A DNA stretch of 64,000 bases, taken from positions 439,608 to 503,607 of the forward strand of contig JAXLUI010000003.1 of assembly GCA_046329585.1 (NCBI GenBank). The letters run 5' to 3'. The translations under genes and the position numbers were made by a program. This DNA comes from DLKC01 sp002478885. GTDB lineage: Bacteria; Bacteroidota; Bacteroidia; Chitinophagales; Chitinophagaceae. Numbering within the stretch: position 1 is the first letter of the stretch; each line of letters opens with the position of its first letter. The notes under the pieces are model-generated. The model was not told where the DNA came from. It made no database searches and was given only the letters and a program-made list of their open reading frames with translations. This document shows, in pieces, positions 7,871-16,846 of this stretch.

Positions 7871-10306
7871 ATGCTGCGTCACGGGAAACATATAGTATTT
7901 GCTTTATTGTTGATCATTAGTGCCAACAAAAGCTTTGCTTTTAACACGCCTGATAGCTTTTACCTGCACATAACCGTTACCAATGACCAACAACAACCAC
8001 TCGAATTTGCAATTGTAAGCCTGTTAAACGCAAACAATAATACACTGGTTAAAACAGAATTGACGGACAATAAAGGGAAGGTGCTGCTCAATAACATCGC
8101 CGGGGGAAGCTATTACTGCAGTATTAGTTTTACCGGGCACACTACAGACACCACAGCCATCATTAACCTGGTACCGGGCGGATCGAGAGAAATGGCCATT
8201 ATATTGCATGCACAAAGCAATACATTGCAAAACGTGACCGTGCAGTCAGTGAAACCCTTGGTACAATTTGAACAGGGCAAAGTGATCGTGAATGTAGATG
8301 CATCACCCACGAATGCAGGCACGAGCATTCTCGATGTACTGGAGAAATCGCCCGGTGTTACAGTTGACAAAAACGGTGGAATAAGCCTGAAGGCAAAACC
8401 TGGCGTACTGATTTTAATAGACGGCAAACAGACTTATCTCTCCGGGGCCGATCTTAATAACCTTCTTAGCAGTATGAGTTCTTCACAGGTCGACCAGATA
8501 GAACTGATGGTCAACCCCTCAGCCCGTTACGACGCCAATGGAAATGCAGGCATCATCAATATCAGGACAAAGAAAAACAAGCAAAGGGGTTTCAACGGCA
8601 GTTATACCGCCACTTATAGCCAGGGGCGCTATCCAAAAGCCAATACCAGTATTAATCTCAACTACCGAAATGGTAAGGTCAATAGCTTCTTCAACTACAG
8701 CTACAATTACAACAGGGCCTATTCAGATCTCTATGCGCTGCGCACCTACTATGATGAGGCAGGTAACAAGGCCGCGGTACTCGATCAGCCAACCCTCTTT
8801 ACAGGAAAGAATTTTAATCATACGCTTAAAACAGGGCTGGATTTTTTTGCCTCATCAAAAACATCATTTGGTATTGCCATTACGGGCATTCTTACCAAAC
8901 GCAAAGGCAATTCTGATGCAACAGCGACATGGCTGGGCCCCGATGGTGGGATCGACTCAAGTATCAAAACCCTCGGCACAACCGACTATCGTTTGGTAAA
9001 CGCTGCCGTTAACCTGAATATGAAACACAGTTTCAGCAAAAAACAGGATATCAGTGTGGATCTTGACTGGCTGCATTACGATATCCATAACCAGCTTTAT
9101 TTTAGCAACAGCACTTTGCCCTCCACAGCAATTTCTGATGCATCAGACGGCGACATTCCCTCCACGCTAAAAATACTCACCGGGAAAGCAGATTACACTT
9201 TGCAGCTTCCCAATAATGGTAAGTTTGATGCAGGCTGGAAATCTTCGCATATCAATACTGATAACCTCGCCGACTATGACTATTATGATGGCCATAGCTG
9301 GCAACCTGATTATGGCAAAAGCAACCACTTTCTTTATACCGAAGATATACTTGCATTTTATAACAGCGTCGATCAGCAGTTGGGCCAGTTTACCATGCAA
9401 CTTGGGTTGCGTTATGAGAACACCTCGTACAACGCCAGCCAGCTCGGCAATGCCGTACGAAAAGACTCCGCCTTTACCCGTAAATATGATGGATTCTTCC
9501 CTTCTGGCTTTATTACCTGGCAGGCAGATTCTTCCAACAGTTTCACGTTCACCGCAGGCCGGCGCGTAGACCGCCCCCCGTTTCAGCAACTGAATCCCTT
9601 TGTGTTCATCGTGAATAAATACACCTACCAGACAGGGAACCCTTATATGAAACCACAGTATAGCTGGAATCTCGAGCTCAGTCACCAATATAAGAATTAC
9701 CTCACTACCACACTTTCTTACAGCTTCATTAAAGACTATTTCTCACAGCTCTTTCTCACAGACAGCGTGGGCATACTCTACTACTCCCAGGGCAATGTAG
9801 GCAAGGCATACATTGCCGGGCTATCGCTCAGCACACAGGTATCACCCGCAAAATGGTGGAGCCTGACTGCGCAGGCCCTGGTTAATTACAAAAAGCTGAA
9901 GGGTTATGTTTGGAATGAATACGCGTCTGACATCTGGCAGTTTAATATCAGCGCCAACAATCAGTTTAAAATAAGCGATCGATATACAGCAGAACTGTCA
10001 GGTTTTTATACCAGCCCTGCACGCAATGATCTGCAGGAGAAACTGCTCCCTACTGGCCAGCTTAATATCGGGTTGGCAAGACCTGTGTTAAAAAAGAAAG
10101 GCACGTTAAAACTCAGTATCCGCGACATCTTTCACACTATGGTAATGGAGGGCAATACCGATTTTGAACATGCACATGAATACTTTATTATCCGCCGCGA
10201 TTCCCGTGTGATTAGCATCTCCTTCACATACCGTTTCGGCAAGCCACTGAAGAGCATCAAACGCAGCAGCGGTGCAGAAGCTGAAATGGAAAGGGTAAAT
10301 GGATAG
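7871..10306 (+). CDS. TonB-dependent receptor / outer-membrane beta-barrel protein with CarboxypepD_reg domain
   Basis: 811 residues. The signal peptide is about 1-23. Residues 28-110 form an Ig-like carboxypeptidase-regulatory-type domain (VTNDQQQPLEFAIVSLL). The plug-like region is about 115-235 (VLEKSPGVTVDKNG, then NPSARYDANGNAGIINIRT). About 570 residues of barrel strands follow, rich in Tyr/Asn/Ser. This is the organisation of Bacteroidetes outer-membrane beta-barrel family proteins (OMP_b-brl_3), which resemble TonB receptors but often lack a SusD partner. None is adjacent, so the ligand is unknown. The barrel end is followed by a charged tail (KSIKRSSGAEAEMERVNG) instead of a terminal aromatic residue. 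Confidence 0.88.
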   Translation: MLRHGKHIVFALLLIISANKSFAFNTPDSFYLHITVTNDQQQPLEFAIVSLLNANNNTLVKTELTDNKGKVLLNNIAGGSYYCSISFTGHTTDTTAIINLVPGGSREMAIILHAQSNTLQNVTVQSVKPLVQFEQGKVIVNVDASPTNAGTSILDVLEKSPGVTVDKNGGISLKAKPGVLILIDGKQTYLSGADLNNLLSSMSSSQVDQIELMVNPSARYDANGNAGIINIRTKKNKQRGFNGSYTATYSQGRYPKANTSINLNYRNGKVNSFFNYSYNYNRAYSDLYALRTYYDEAGNKAAVLDQPTLFTGKNFNHTLKTGLDFFASSKTSFGIAITGILTKRKGNSDATATWLGPDGGIDSSIKTLGTTDYRLVNAAVNLNMKHSFSKKQDISVDLDWLHYDIHNQLYFSNSTLPSTAISDASDGDIPSTLKILTGKADYTLQLPNNGKFDAGWKSSHINTDNLADYDYYDGHSWQPDYGKSNHFLYTEDILAFYNSVDQQLGQFTMQLGLRYENTSYNASQLGNAVRKDSAFTRKYDGFFPSGFITWQADSSNSFTFTAGRRVDRPPFQQLNPFVFIVNKYTYQTGNPYMKPQYSWNLELSHQYKNYLTTTLSYSFIKDYFSQLFLTDSVGILYYSQGNVGKAYIAGLSLSTQVSPAKWWSLTAQALVNYKKLKGYVWNEYASDIWQFNISANNQFKISDRYTAELSGFYTSPARNDLQEKLLPTGQLNIGLARPVLKKKGTLKLSIRDIFHTMVMEGNTDFEHAHEYFIIRRDSRVISISFTYRFGKPLKSIKRSSGAEAEMERVNG

Positions 10307-10614
10307 GCGACCATCAATTGTTAAAGGGTGACCGATCGGTAAAAGCGCAATCTTGATTAATTGGCACCTGTTTTTATTTTCTTTCGGATTGTGCCCATAT
10401 CTACGGACGCACCCGGAAAAAATCACCCTACCCTAACATCATAATCTTCTAAGCAGATACTCATGGGGTAATTCCAGTCATTTGATTTTCAATTAATAAG
10501 CTGACTGGAGCACTGTAAGTTCCATCTACTGCTTCTTTTTGGAACGAAATTTGGCTGAACGGTAAGTAGCGATTATAAAAGCGCATATTTATTAACAAGT
10601 AAATTAAATTTTAA
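10307..10614. other. Intergenic region, nothing recognised
   Basis: 308 bases with no gene, repeat A/B copy or clear terminator. It presumably carries the promoter of the small secreted protein at 10615; ATTTATT/TAAATT-rich sequence lies just ahead of that start. Confidence 0.5.
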
Positions 10615-11052
10615 ATGAAAAAGAACAGCATTTTTAAATTCGCATTTATCCTTGCACTGTTTTTATCTGTAACAACACTAAATAATGTAGTTAGCGCACA
10701 AACGGTAAAAGCAACTCCTGCGCCAAAAGGCAGTTGGCAGCATTTGGGAACTGCAACGGTGAGTTATGGTGTAGATAAGGATGTGATAAAAGTAAGCGGC
10801 GCTGACGCATTCCGGAAATTGAAATTTATGGTCCACGATGCTAAACTGGAAATCTATGATATGGATGTTTTTTTTGAAAATGGTGAACACCAGGATATCC
10901 AGGTCAGATCAATAGTGGAGCGTGGTGGCGAAAGCCGGGTGATTGACCTGCAAGGCAACACGAGACGAATCGATAGGGTTACGATCGTATACAAGACTGT
11001 ACCGGGTAATAATTTTGAAAAGGCCAAAGTGAGCCTCTGGGGTGAAAAATAA
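10615..11052 (+). CDS. Small secreted protein, DUF2541-like
   Basis: 145 residues. The signal peptide is about 1-29 (ending VSAQ). The mature part is a compact beta-rich domain: WQHLGTATV, IKVSGADAFRKLKFMV, LEIYDMDVFFENG, VIDLQGNTRRIDRVTIVY. The order LGxxxV, F-rxLkxxV, I-D--V-F-NG, IDLxGxxRxI matches my memory of the DUF2541 (YaaI-like) family of exported proteins of unknown function. No catalytic residues can be pointed to. A strong terminator follows 22 bases after the stop, so it is a single-gene unit. The family assignment is moderate. Confidence 0.75.
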   Translation: MKKNSIFKFAFILALFLSVTTLNNVVSAQTVKATPAPKGSWQHLGTATVSYGVDKDVIKVSGADAFRKLKFMVHDAKLEIYDMDVFFENGEHQDIQVRSIVERGGESRVIDLQGNTRRIDRVTIVYKTVPGNNFEKAKVSLWGEK

Positions 11053-11073
11053 TCTACTTAATCGAAGAGCACA

Positions 11074-11103
11074 AAAGGCAACGAAAGATTCGTTGCCTTT
11101 TTA
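11074..11103 (+). terminator. Rho-independent terminator
   Basis: AAAGGCAACG (11074-11083) pairs perfectly with CGTTGCCTTT (11091-11100) around AAAGATT, with a T tail. Confidence 0.85.
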
Positions 11104-11243
11104 TTAATGCGCCGGCTTTCGGTTATTAAATTCCCCCACGAAACCGTGCCAAACCATCATTGAAAAGATGATCCGATTGCTATAAAAAAATCATGCTGAT
11201 CCTTAAAGCATATTTCATACAACGCGACCTTTCGTGTTCCGGT

Positions 11244-11435
11244 TCACCGTCGCTGAAGCATCCTGCCCGGCAGCATAATAATCCCCTTTAAAAGGCTAAA
11301 CACACCATCCACCGCAATACCAACCAACCTGAATGGAAGGGAAATCAGCCAGAACAACGGGTATAACACCAGGGCCAGTATGGCGAGTGGCCAGCAAAGT
11401 ATAAAAAGTATGATCCAGGCTAAAAATGTAAACAT
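11244..11435 (-). CDS. Small hydrophobic membrane protein
   Basis: 63 residues: two hydrophobic helices (about 3-25 and 27-45) and a basic C-terminus (PGRMLQRR). No family is recognised. The composition and positively charged end look like a real small inner-membrane protein rather than chance. It is the only frame of its size here with this pattern. It is oriented against the barrel-protein gene at 11615. Confidence 0.55.
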   Translation of the reverse strand: MFTFLAWIILFILCWPLAILALVLYPLFWLISLPFRLVGIAVDGVFSLLKGIIMLPGRMLQRR

Positions 11436-11614
11436 GTAATGAAGATAATATTGCTACTTCCGGCATCCTACCAGATTTACATGAACGGCGGCCCGGGCTT
11501 GCCAAACAGGCCATACGGCTTATGCAACGACAAGGTCACCTGCAATGGCTCCCGTTTTCATCTTATGTTATGTTATTGGCTAACTTTACCCGCTCAAACA
11601 TTTGGAAATAATTT

Positions 11615-12256
11615 ATGAGAAAACTTATTTTAAGCTTGTTTTTTGCCGCAGGTTTCGCTGCAATTGCAACAGCCCAGCACGTACGCTTAAATACATACGG
11701 TGGGTATGTATTCAACGACCAGGTAAATGCTTACAACAGCAATACCTCTTACTTCAATGGCACGGTGGAAGGCGGGTTTCAATGGGGCGGAGGACTCGAA
11801 TACATGGTCAACCGCGCTTTCGGCATTGAATTCAACTATCTGCGCCAGGATGCGAATGCACCTTTCACGTATTACAACGATGGGGTGAAAAGCCAGGACT
11901 TTGCTATGAACATCAACTATTATCTTTTTGACTTCAACCATTATTTTGAATTATCCAACCACAAAGTAGAACCCTTCCTGGGCGCTGGTTTGGGATGGGC
12001 CGGGCTTAGCGCTTCAAGTGAAGGCAAATCCGGCAACAGGTCAGCCTTTGCCTGGAATGCAAAGGGCGGCACCAACATCTGGCTTGGCAGCAAAGGGAAG
12101 GTAGCGTTAAAACTGCAGGCGCAACTGGTATCGGGTTCTGCCGCAACAGGCGGTGGTTATTTCTGGACCTACTGGGGACCTGTTTATGCCAACACGTACA
12201 CATCCCTTTACCAGTTTGGTTTGGGCGGCGGCCTCACGTTTAAACTGGGCAAATAA
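11615..12256 (+). CDS. Outer-membrane beta-barrel protein
   Basis: 213 residues. The signal peptide is about 1-20 (ending ATAQ). Then eight or so amphipathic strands with Gly/Tyr/Phe-rich turns: YVFNDQVNAYNSN, GFQWGGGLEYMV, FGIEFNYLRQDA, PFLGAGLGWAGLS, QFGLGGGLTFKLGK. The FGLGGGLTFKL end is a typical last strand of OmpA/OmpX-like small barrels in Bacteroidetes. The role is unknown. It stands alone; TAACTTTA at about 11580 resembles a -7 box upstream. Confidence 0.8.
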   Translation: MRKLILSLFFAAGFAAIATAQHVRLNTYGGYVFNDQVNAYNSNTSYFNGTVEGGFQWGGGLEYMVNRAFGIEFNYLRQDANAPFTYYNDGVKSQDFAMNINYYLFDFNHYFELSNHKVEPFLGAGLGWAGLSASSEGKSGNRSAFAWNAKGGTNIWLGSKGKVALKLQAQLVSGSAATGGGYFWTYWGPVYANTYTSLYQFGLGGGLTFKLGK

Positions 12257-12478
12257 ACAGCCGGTTATTGGTAAGCACTGTTTCAGCGAAAGGCACAATT
12301 ATTCAATACATTTTTTGGGTATCGGCTGCAGTATTTCATGGCATCGCCAATTGCTACGCTCAGTTAGGGGTTCCTCATTTATGGCAGCGCAACAGCCGCG
12401 CAATAGGGAAGTCCCGGAACGCCAGCCTGCGCAAGGCCTTCCGTTTACTTTATGTGGTAACAAACAACAGGTCGCACA

Positions 12479-12733
12479 ATGAGCGAAAACGACTTTACAC
12501 TAACCGTTTTATACAAAGGCATCTTGCAGGAGTTTACGGGTAGGCTTCTGTTACAGGGTTATACTTACAAAATAATACTGCTGCTGGATGATACGGAAAC
12601 CTGTTTCGAACGCGATGAAACAGGTTCTTTTCGCGTAGTTGCCATGCGCGGGCAGGACGAGCAGAAACTGGAAAAGATAGACAGGCAGTTATTGCAATTG
12701 TTAGCAGAAAAGCTGGAAGAAGTACTCAGCTGA
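12479..12733 (+). CDS. Small conserved hypothetical protein
   Basis: 84 residues, soluble, acidic, no signal peptide. The first half has alternating strands (FTLTVLYKG, FTGRLLLQGYTYKIILLLDD), then an ERDETGSFRVVA strand and a C-terminal amphipathic helix (QDEQKLEKIDRQLLQLLAE). I do not recognise a family. The strand-helix design and the terminator right after it support a real gene. Confidence 0.65.
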   Translation: MSENDFTLTVLYKGILQEFTGRLLLQGYTYKIILLLDDTETCFERDETGSFRVVAMRGQDEQKLEKIDRQLLQLLAEKLEEVLS

Positions 12734-12767
12734 CCGGGACCCATTGGCTGCTCGTTTATTACCGGCT

Positions 12768-12804
12768 AAAAAAAAGCAATCACCCAAACATGATTGCTTT
12801 TTTT
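12768..12804. terminator. Bidirectional terminator between convergent genes
   Basis: AAAAAAGCAATCA (12770-12782) pairs with TGATTGCTTTTTT (12791-12803). The A-run and T-run on the two sides let it act for both the small protein (+) and the helicase (-). Confidence 0.85.
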
Positions 12805-12854
12805 ATGATCTGGGGCCATTAGCGCTAATATTGCAGTTGCCGGTTATAAGCCGG

Positions 12855-14105
12855 TTAAATATTTACCAGCGGCCCTCTCCTTCTTTGAAATTGCGGCGCC
12901 TTATGCCGGTAGCCGGTATTGGATGCCGCTTTATTTATTACCTGCATGACAGGCTTCGTTACCTGCTGCGAAGGGATGGGCTTAAAGGGGTGCTGTTCCT
13001 GCACGGGTATAGTTTGTGCAATCACTTTTACAATATCCTTTAAGAAAGCCCTTTCTTCCTGGTCACAAAAAGAAAACGCGATACCGCTTGCGCCTGCCCG
13101 GCCGGTGCGGCCGATACGGTGCACATAAGTCTCCGGGATATTCGGAAGGTCAAAATTAATCACATGGGTTAAATCGTCGATATCAATACCACGGGCAGCA
13201 ATATCGGTGGCTACCAATACCGCCAGCTTGCCGGTTTTGAAATTAAGGAGCGCACGCTGCCGTGCATTTTGAGCTTTATCGCCATGTATGGCATCAGCAC
13301 TGATGCCTTCCCTGTTGAGTTTTTTCGCGATCCTGTCCGCACCATGTTTGGTACGTGTAAATACCAGTGAACGGTCAATCTTCTTTTCTCGGATCAGGTG
13401 CGTCAATAGTGACTGCTTATCTTTCTTGTCCACCATATACATCAGTTGGTCGATCTTCTCGACGGTTGACGAGGCGGGCGTTACCTCGATCTTCACGGGC
13501 TGCCTCAACAACGAATTGGCAAGTTCCTGTATGGGCGGCGGCATGGTGGCCGAGAAAAACAAGGTTTGCTTTTGCAGTGGCAGCAGCCTGGTGATTTTTT
13601 TAACGTCGTTGATAAATCCCATGTCAAGCATGCGGTCCGCCTCATCGAGTACAAATAGTTTCAGCTGGCTGAGTTGTATATGTCCCTGCTGCACAAGATC
13701 GAGTAAACGGCCGGGCGTAGCCACGAGTATATCAACCCCTTCCCGTATCGCATTTACCTGCGTGTGCTGTGGCACGCCGCCAAAGATTACCTGCTGTTTT
13801 AATGCTGTGTGCCGGCCATAAGCGGTAAAACTTTCTCCTATCTGCACGGCGAGCTCCCTGGTGGGTGTTAAAACCAATGCCCGTATGTGCCGGGGACCTT
13901 TTGCTTTTTCCCGGGAGAGTAATTGCAATATCGGTATAGCAAAAGCAGCCGTTTTACCCGTGCCGGTTTGTGCACAGCCTAAAATGTCTTTTTCCTGTAA
14001 TGCTACGGGTATCGCCTCCTGCTGTATTGCGGTGGCTGTTGTGTAACCTGCAGTCTTTATTGCCTGTAATAGGGGTGTAATAAGCCCCAATTGTTCAAAT
14101 GTCAA
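12855..14105 (-). CDS. rhlE: DEAD-box RNA helicase, RhlE type
   Basis: 416 residues, cytoplasmic. The Q motif region is MTFEQLGLITPLLQAI..GYTTATAIQ. Then come motif I AQTGTGKT (about 45-52), PTRELA, motif II VLDEADRMLDMGF, motif III SAT, TRTKHGADRIAKKLN, DIAARGIDI and HRIGRTGR. The family unwinds short RNA duplexes in ribosome assembly and RNA decay. The C-terminal extension after about 375 is short and basic (QFQRRRGPLV), like RhlE proteins. It is monocistronic on the minus strand and ends at a bidirectional terminator. Confidence 0.92.
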   Translation of the reverse strand: MTFEQLGLITPLLQAIKTAGYTTATAIQQEAIPVALQEKDILGCAQTGTGKTAAFAIPILQLLSREKAKGPRHIRALVLTPTRELAVQIGESFTAYGRHTALKQQVIFGGVPQHTQVNAIREGVDILVATPGRLLDLVQQGHIQLSQLKLFVLDEADRMLDMGFINDVKKITRLLPLQKQTLFFSATMPPPIQELANSLLRQPVKIEVTPASSTVEKIDQLMYMVDKKDKQSLLTHLIREKKIDRSLVFTRTKHGADRIAKKLNREGISADAIHGDKAQNARQRALLNFKTGKLAVLVATDIAARGIDIDDLTHVINFDLPNIPETYVHRIGRTGRAGASGIAFSFCDQEERAFLKDIVKVIAQTIPVQEQHPFKPIPSQQVTKPVMQVINKAASNTGYRHKAPQFQRRRGPLVNI

Positions 14106-14597
14106 AATAATTAAATTAAAGGTAAGTAATACTAATCCGGCCTTGCCTGACGGCGGGCAGCGTTAGTCGTATGTGCTTATGCTCCTGGTAACATGACGAA
14201 GCGTGTGGAGAAGAATACTGAGTCAGATTAAGGAATATGAACATGGCAAATATAGTGCTTATTTTGGTAAAGCATTGTAAAAGAATGGCCTGCACCGATA
14301 CTGAAAGCAATTGCAACAGTTTGACGACACGCAATACCATACACTGGCAGGTGTTTTATTCACCAGTGATGAGCGGACTGCACTTGTATGAGGCGCAGGT
14401 TGTTGCATCAAAGAAGGAGGCAATCCCGCAACGGCCTCCGTTCAAAACACATGCTTTTCGCTCTATCAATAATGTAAGAGAATGGTAACCCGCCATTTGC
14501 AAGGAACTATTGCTGTAGCCACAGTGGCACATAAGCTCAATCAGGGCGCCGTCGCGCATGCGCCGCAATAGACGAAAGAGATGCGCGCATTGCTAAT
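14106..14597. other. Intergenic region, nothing recognised
   Basis: About 490 bases with only low-quality overlapping frames. CGCAATAG near 14566 and CTATTGCG near 14597 are complementary 8-mers that could form a weak hairpin at the end of the DUF4342 gene. No repeat A/B copy. Confidence 0.5.
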
Positions 14598-14846
14598 CTA
14601 TTGCGCTTCCCGCTCCACGGAAATACTGCATTCGCCTACTAGCGCGGCTACGGCACCAACGGCGGCAAGCACGGGAACCAGAACAGCCCCTACAACACCA
14701 ATGGTCAATGGAAAGGACATAAGTTCCTTCCCGGCCTTGTCATGAATGGTAATCTTTCTTACATTTCCTTCTTCGATCAGCTCTTTTACTTTCTTTAATA
14801 ATTGCTCACCATGAAGGGTAAACGATTCTTTAAATGTGTTTGACAT
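14598..14846 (-). CDS. DUF4342 domain protein
   Basis: 82 residues. Residues 10-35 form a charged amphipathic region (LLKKVKELIEEGNVRKITI), followed by GKELMSFPLTIGVVGAVL and a hydrophobic AVGAVAALV segment ending ECSISVE. This layout, a helix, a short IxIxD strand, then PLTxGVVGAVLxPVLAAVGAxAAL, is that of DUF4342 proteins, which are small and possibly membrane-associated, of unknown function. It lies 67 bases upstream (in minus-strand order) of nothing obvious; the aminotransferase on the same strand ends at its promoter side. Confidence 0.8.
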   Translation of the reverse strand: MSNTFKESFTLHGEQLLKKVKELIEEGNVRKITIHDKAGKELMSFPLTIGVVGAVLVPVLAAVGAVAALVGECSISVEREAQ

Positions 14847-14913
14847 AACGCTTTTAATTAATGGTACTACAGATAATCTGACTGTACAATAAGTAGCAGC
14901 ATTAAGCCTTTTA

Positions 14914-16176
14914 TTACACGGCAGCCAGTTCAGTCAGTGCCTTGATTAATTGATCAAGGTCAGTCGTGCTCGTATAAATATTCGGGGTAATGCGGCAGCC
15001 TTGCACATTGGCATAGTCAATCGCAACGGTATAGATTTGGTATTTTTTAAAAAGGATGTCCGCAAGGTCTGCAGGTTTCATGCCCGCGATACCAACATTG
15101 GCGATACCACAGGACCGTTGCTGGTCCTGGGGCGTATTAACCATAACGCGATGAGTATTGCGCACTTTATCTGTCCAGTAATGTTGCAGGTAACGCAGCC
15201 GTTCCTCCTTCCTTGCTGCACCGATCTTAAGATAATAATCGATCGCATTGGAGATAGAAATATCGGTATGAACAGGCACAGTGCCAACATGGTTCAACCG
15301 CAGGATATCTCCATCCTTAAGATCTGCGCTGTCTGCCAGCAAAGGCCAGAGGTCTGCAATATTTTCCTTCTTCACATAAAGAAATCCGGCACCCAGCGGA
15401 ACGCTCAGCCATTTATGAAGACTGGTGCCATAATAATCGCAGTGCAGGTCGGGTATGGAGAATTGAATATGTGCAAAAGCATGCGCACCATCTACCAGTA
15501 CTTTAACCCCTTTGCTATGCGCCATATCACAGATCTTTTGCACGGGCAGTATGTGGCCGGTAATATTGATCATATGGCTTATCATCAGCAGCTTTGTCCT
15601 GGAGGTTATAGCCTTTGCATACAGATCAACGACCTCTTCATCTGATGCCGGATGGTTGGGAACAGAAACAATGCGGTTAACAACGCCATGCTTTTTGGCA
15701 ACCAGTTTAAACATGTCGAGCATGGAGCCATAATCCTGCTCAGCCATCACAGCCTCATCGCCTGCCTGCCATTTGGTGCCGCCAATGACAAGGTCCAGCG
15801 ATTCCGTTGCATTTCTGGTTATGACCAGCTCTTCTCTGGAACAGCCGGCCAATGCGGCCAGCTTTGCCGCCATGGCATGGTTGTCGTCAAACCTGCGGGT
15901 ACGCATATAATAAGAACCCTGGTAATTGATCTCTCTCACATGCCCGATAAATTGTTCGAGCACCTCCTCCGGCAAAAAGCAGTAATAGCCATTCTCAAGG
16001 TTAATGTAACCAGGCTTAAGTTTATACCCGCCACGGATGCCCTGCCAGAAGTCTTCTTCCCGGGCAAGCACATCCGGCTGTGCAGTTTCGTATTTTGCGA
16101 GCCATTGATCAAGGCTAAAGAAAGCGGGGGAAATGCCCAGCAGCGAAATGTTCTTAATAAATGTGCGTTTATGCAT
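14914..16176 (-). CDS. Exported class-V aminotransferase (isopenicillin N epimerase-like)
   Basis: 420 residues from the ATG at 16176. A longer in-frame start gives a Cys-rich leader that fits no family. The N-terminus MHKRTFIKNISLLGIS is a twin-arginine-like (KR) or lipoprotein-free export signal. The rest is a fold-type I PLP domain: NLENGYYCFLPEEVL, TRNATESLDLVIGG, VLVDGAHAFAH (Asp and His contacting PLP) and GTSLHKWLSVPLGAGF with the Schiff-base Lys. Relatives include isopenicillin N epimerase and cysteine desulfurase-like enzymes. Being exported is unusual for a PLP enzyme. The substrate is unknown. It precedes the DUF4342 gene on the same strand, 67 bases away. Confidence 0.85.
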   Translation of the reverse strand: MHKRTFIKNISLLGISPAFFSLDQWLAKYETAQPDVLAREEDFWQGIRGGYKLKPGYINLENGYYCFLPEEVLEQFIGHVREINYQGSYYMRTRRFDDNHAMAAKLAALAGCSREELVITRNATESLDLVIGGTKWQAGDEAVMAEQDYGSMLDMFKLVAKKHGVVNRIVSVPNHPASDEEVVDLYAKAITSRTKLLMISHMINITGHILPVQKICDMAHSKGVKVLVDGAHAFAHIQFSIPDLHCDYYGTSLHKWLSVPLGAGFLYVKKENIADLWPLLADSADLKDGDILRLNHVGTVPVHTDISISNAIDYYLKIGAARKEERLRYLQHYWTDKVRNTHRVMVNTPQDQQRSCGIANVGIAGMKPADLADILFKKYQIYTVAIDYANVQGCRITPNIYTSTTDLDQLIKALTELAAV

Positions 16177-16846
16177 GTCTAAAAATAAGAAATAATTTTT
16201 GCTGCCCGGCGCAACAAAACTATTCTCCGTGCATGGCGCGCATAACCCGCATGACCTGGATAACATATACCCACTTTTGCAGGTTTTGTAGCCTGGCATT
16301 GTGCGCTGCCAGACCTGTGCCTTTCCGTTACCTGGTTTTGACTTTCTGTTTCAAGCAGATTCAAGATTTACCCGATCGTAAAACCCGCAGGTGGATGAAA
16401 AACCTCGCTTGTCATGCCGGGGTACGAGGTATCTTTTTCAGCCGATTAGAGTTAACTACAGAGGAAGCGTGTGAGTTCTGAACAGTTGTTCGAGCCTGAA
16501 GATTTTAATTAGTGCTTATACATTATTAAATTGGCGTTAATTATGTATGCGCCTGAATGGTAACTTAAGGGAAGATAATTAATTTACCAAGCATATGTAA
16601 GGATCTGTAATTGGCATGCAAAGTACCCGGTTGGTGGCTGCATCAGGAAAGTATCTGCTCGCTATAGCATTGTGTTGTCGGAGAGAGACTACCAGCCAGA
16701 AGCTGCTAATAAAACCACTTCACCAAAACGACAATACATGGTCAAATTACCTGTAAAAGTTCCTGCATCAACCTAAGAAAAAGTGCTGATTAACCAACTG
16801 CTTTTATCCTGGACACTTTCACTAAACTTATGCCAATCAATCTGTC
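16177..16846. other. Long gene-free region with one repeat C copy
   Basis: 670 bases without a credible gene. Near 16401-16437 it holds AACCTCGCTTGTCATGCCGG and GTACGAGGTATCTTT, a second copy of the sequence at 19997-20029 (repeat C). It lies between divergent genes and should contain both promoters. Confidence 0.55.
16401..16437 (+). repeat. Dispersed repeat C, copy 1
   Basis: AACCTCGCTTGTCATGCCGG followed by GTACGAGGTATCTTT matches 19996-20029 (ACCTGCGATTGTCATGTCGG, GCACGAGGCATCTTT) at most positions. Resembles the widespread Bacteroidetes GTCATGC..GAGGCATCT element. Confidence 0.6.

Noticed and set aside
12257..12478. Possible repeat remnant (TTTCATGGCATCGCC, GCGCAACAGCC) upstream of the small gene at 12479
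   Set aside because: Short matches only; no continuous head or tail of A or B can be aligned.
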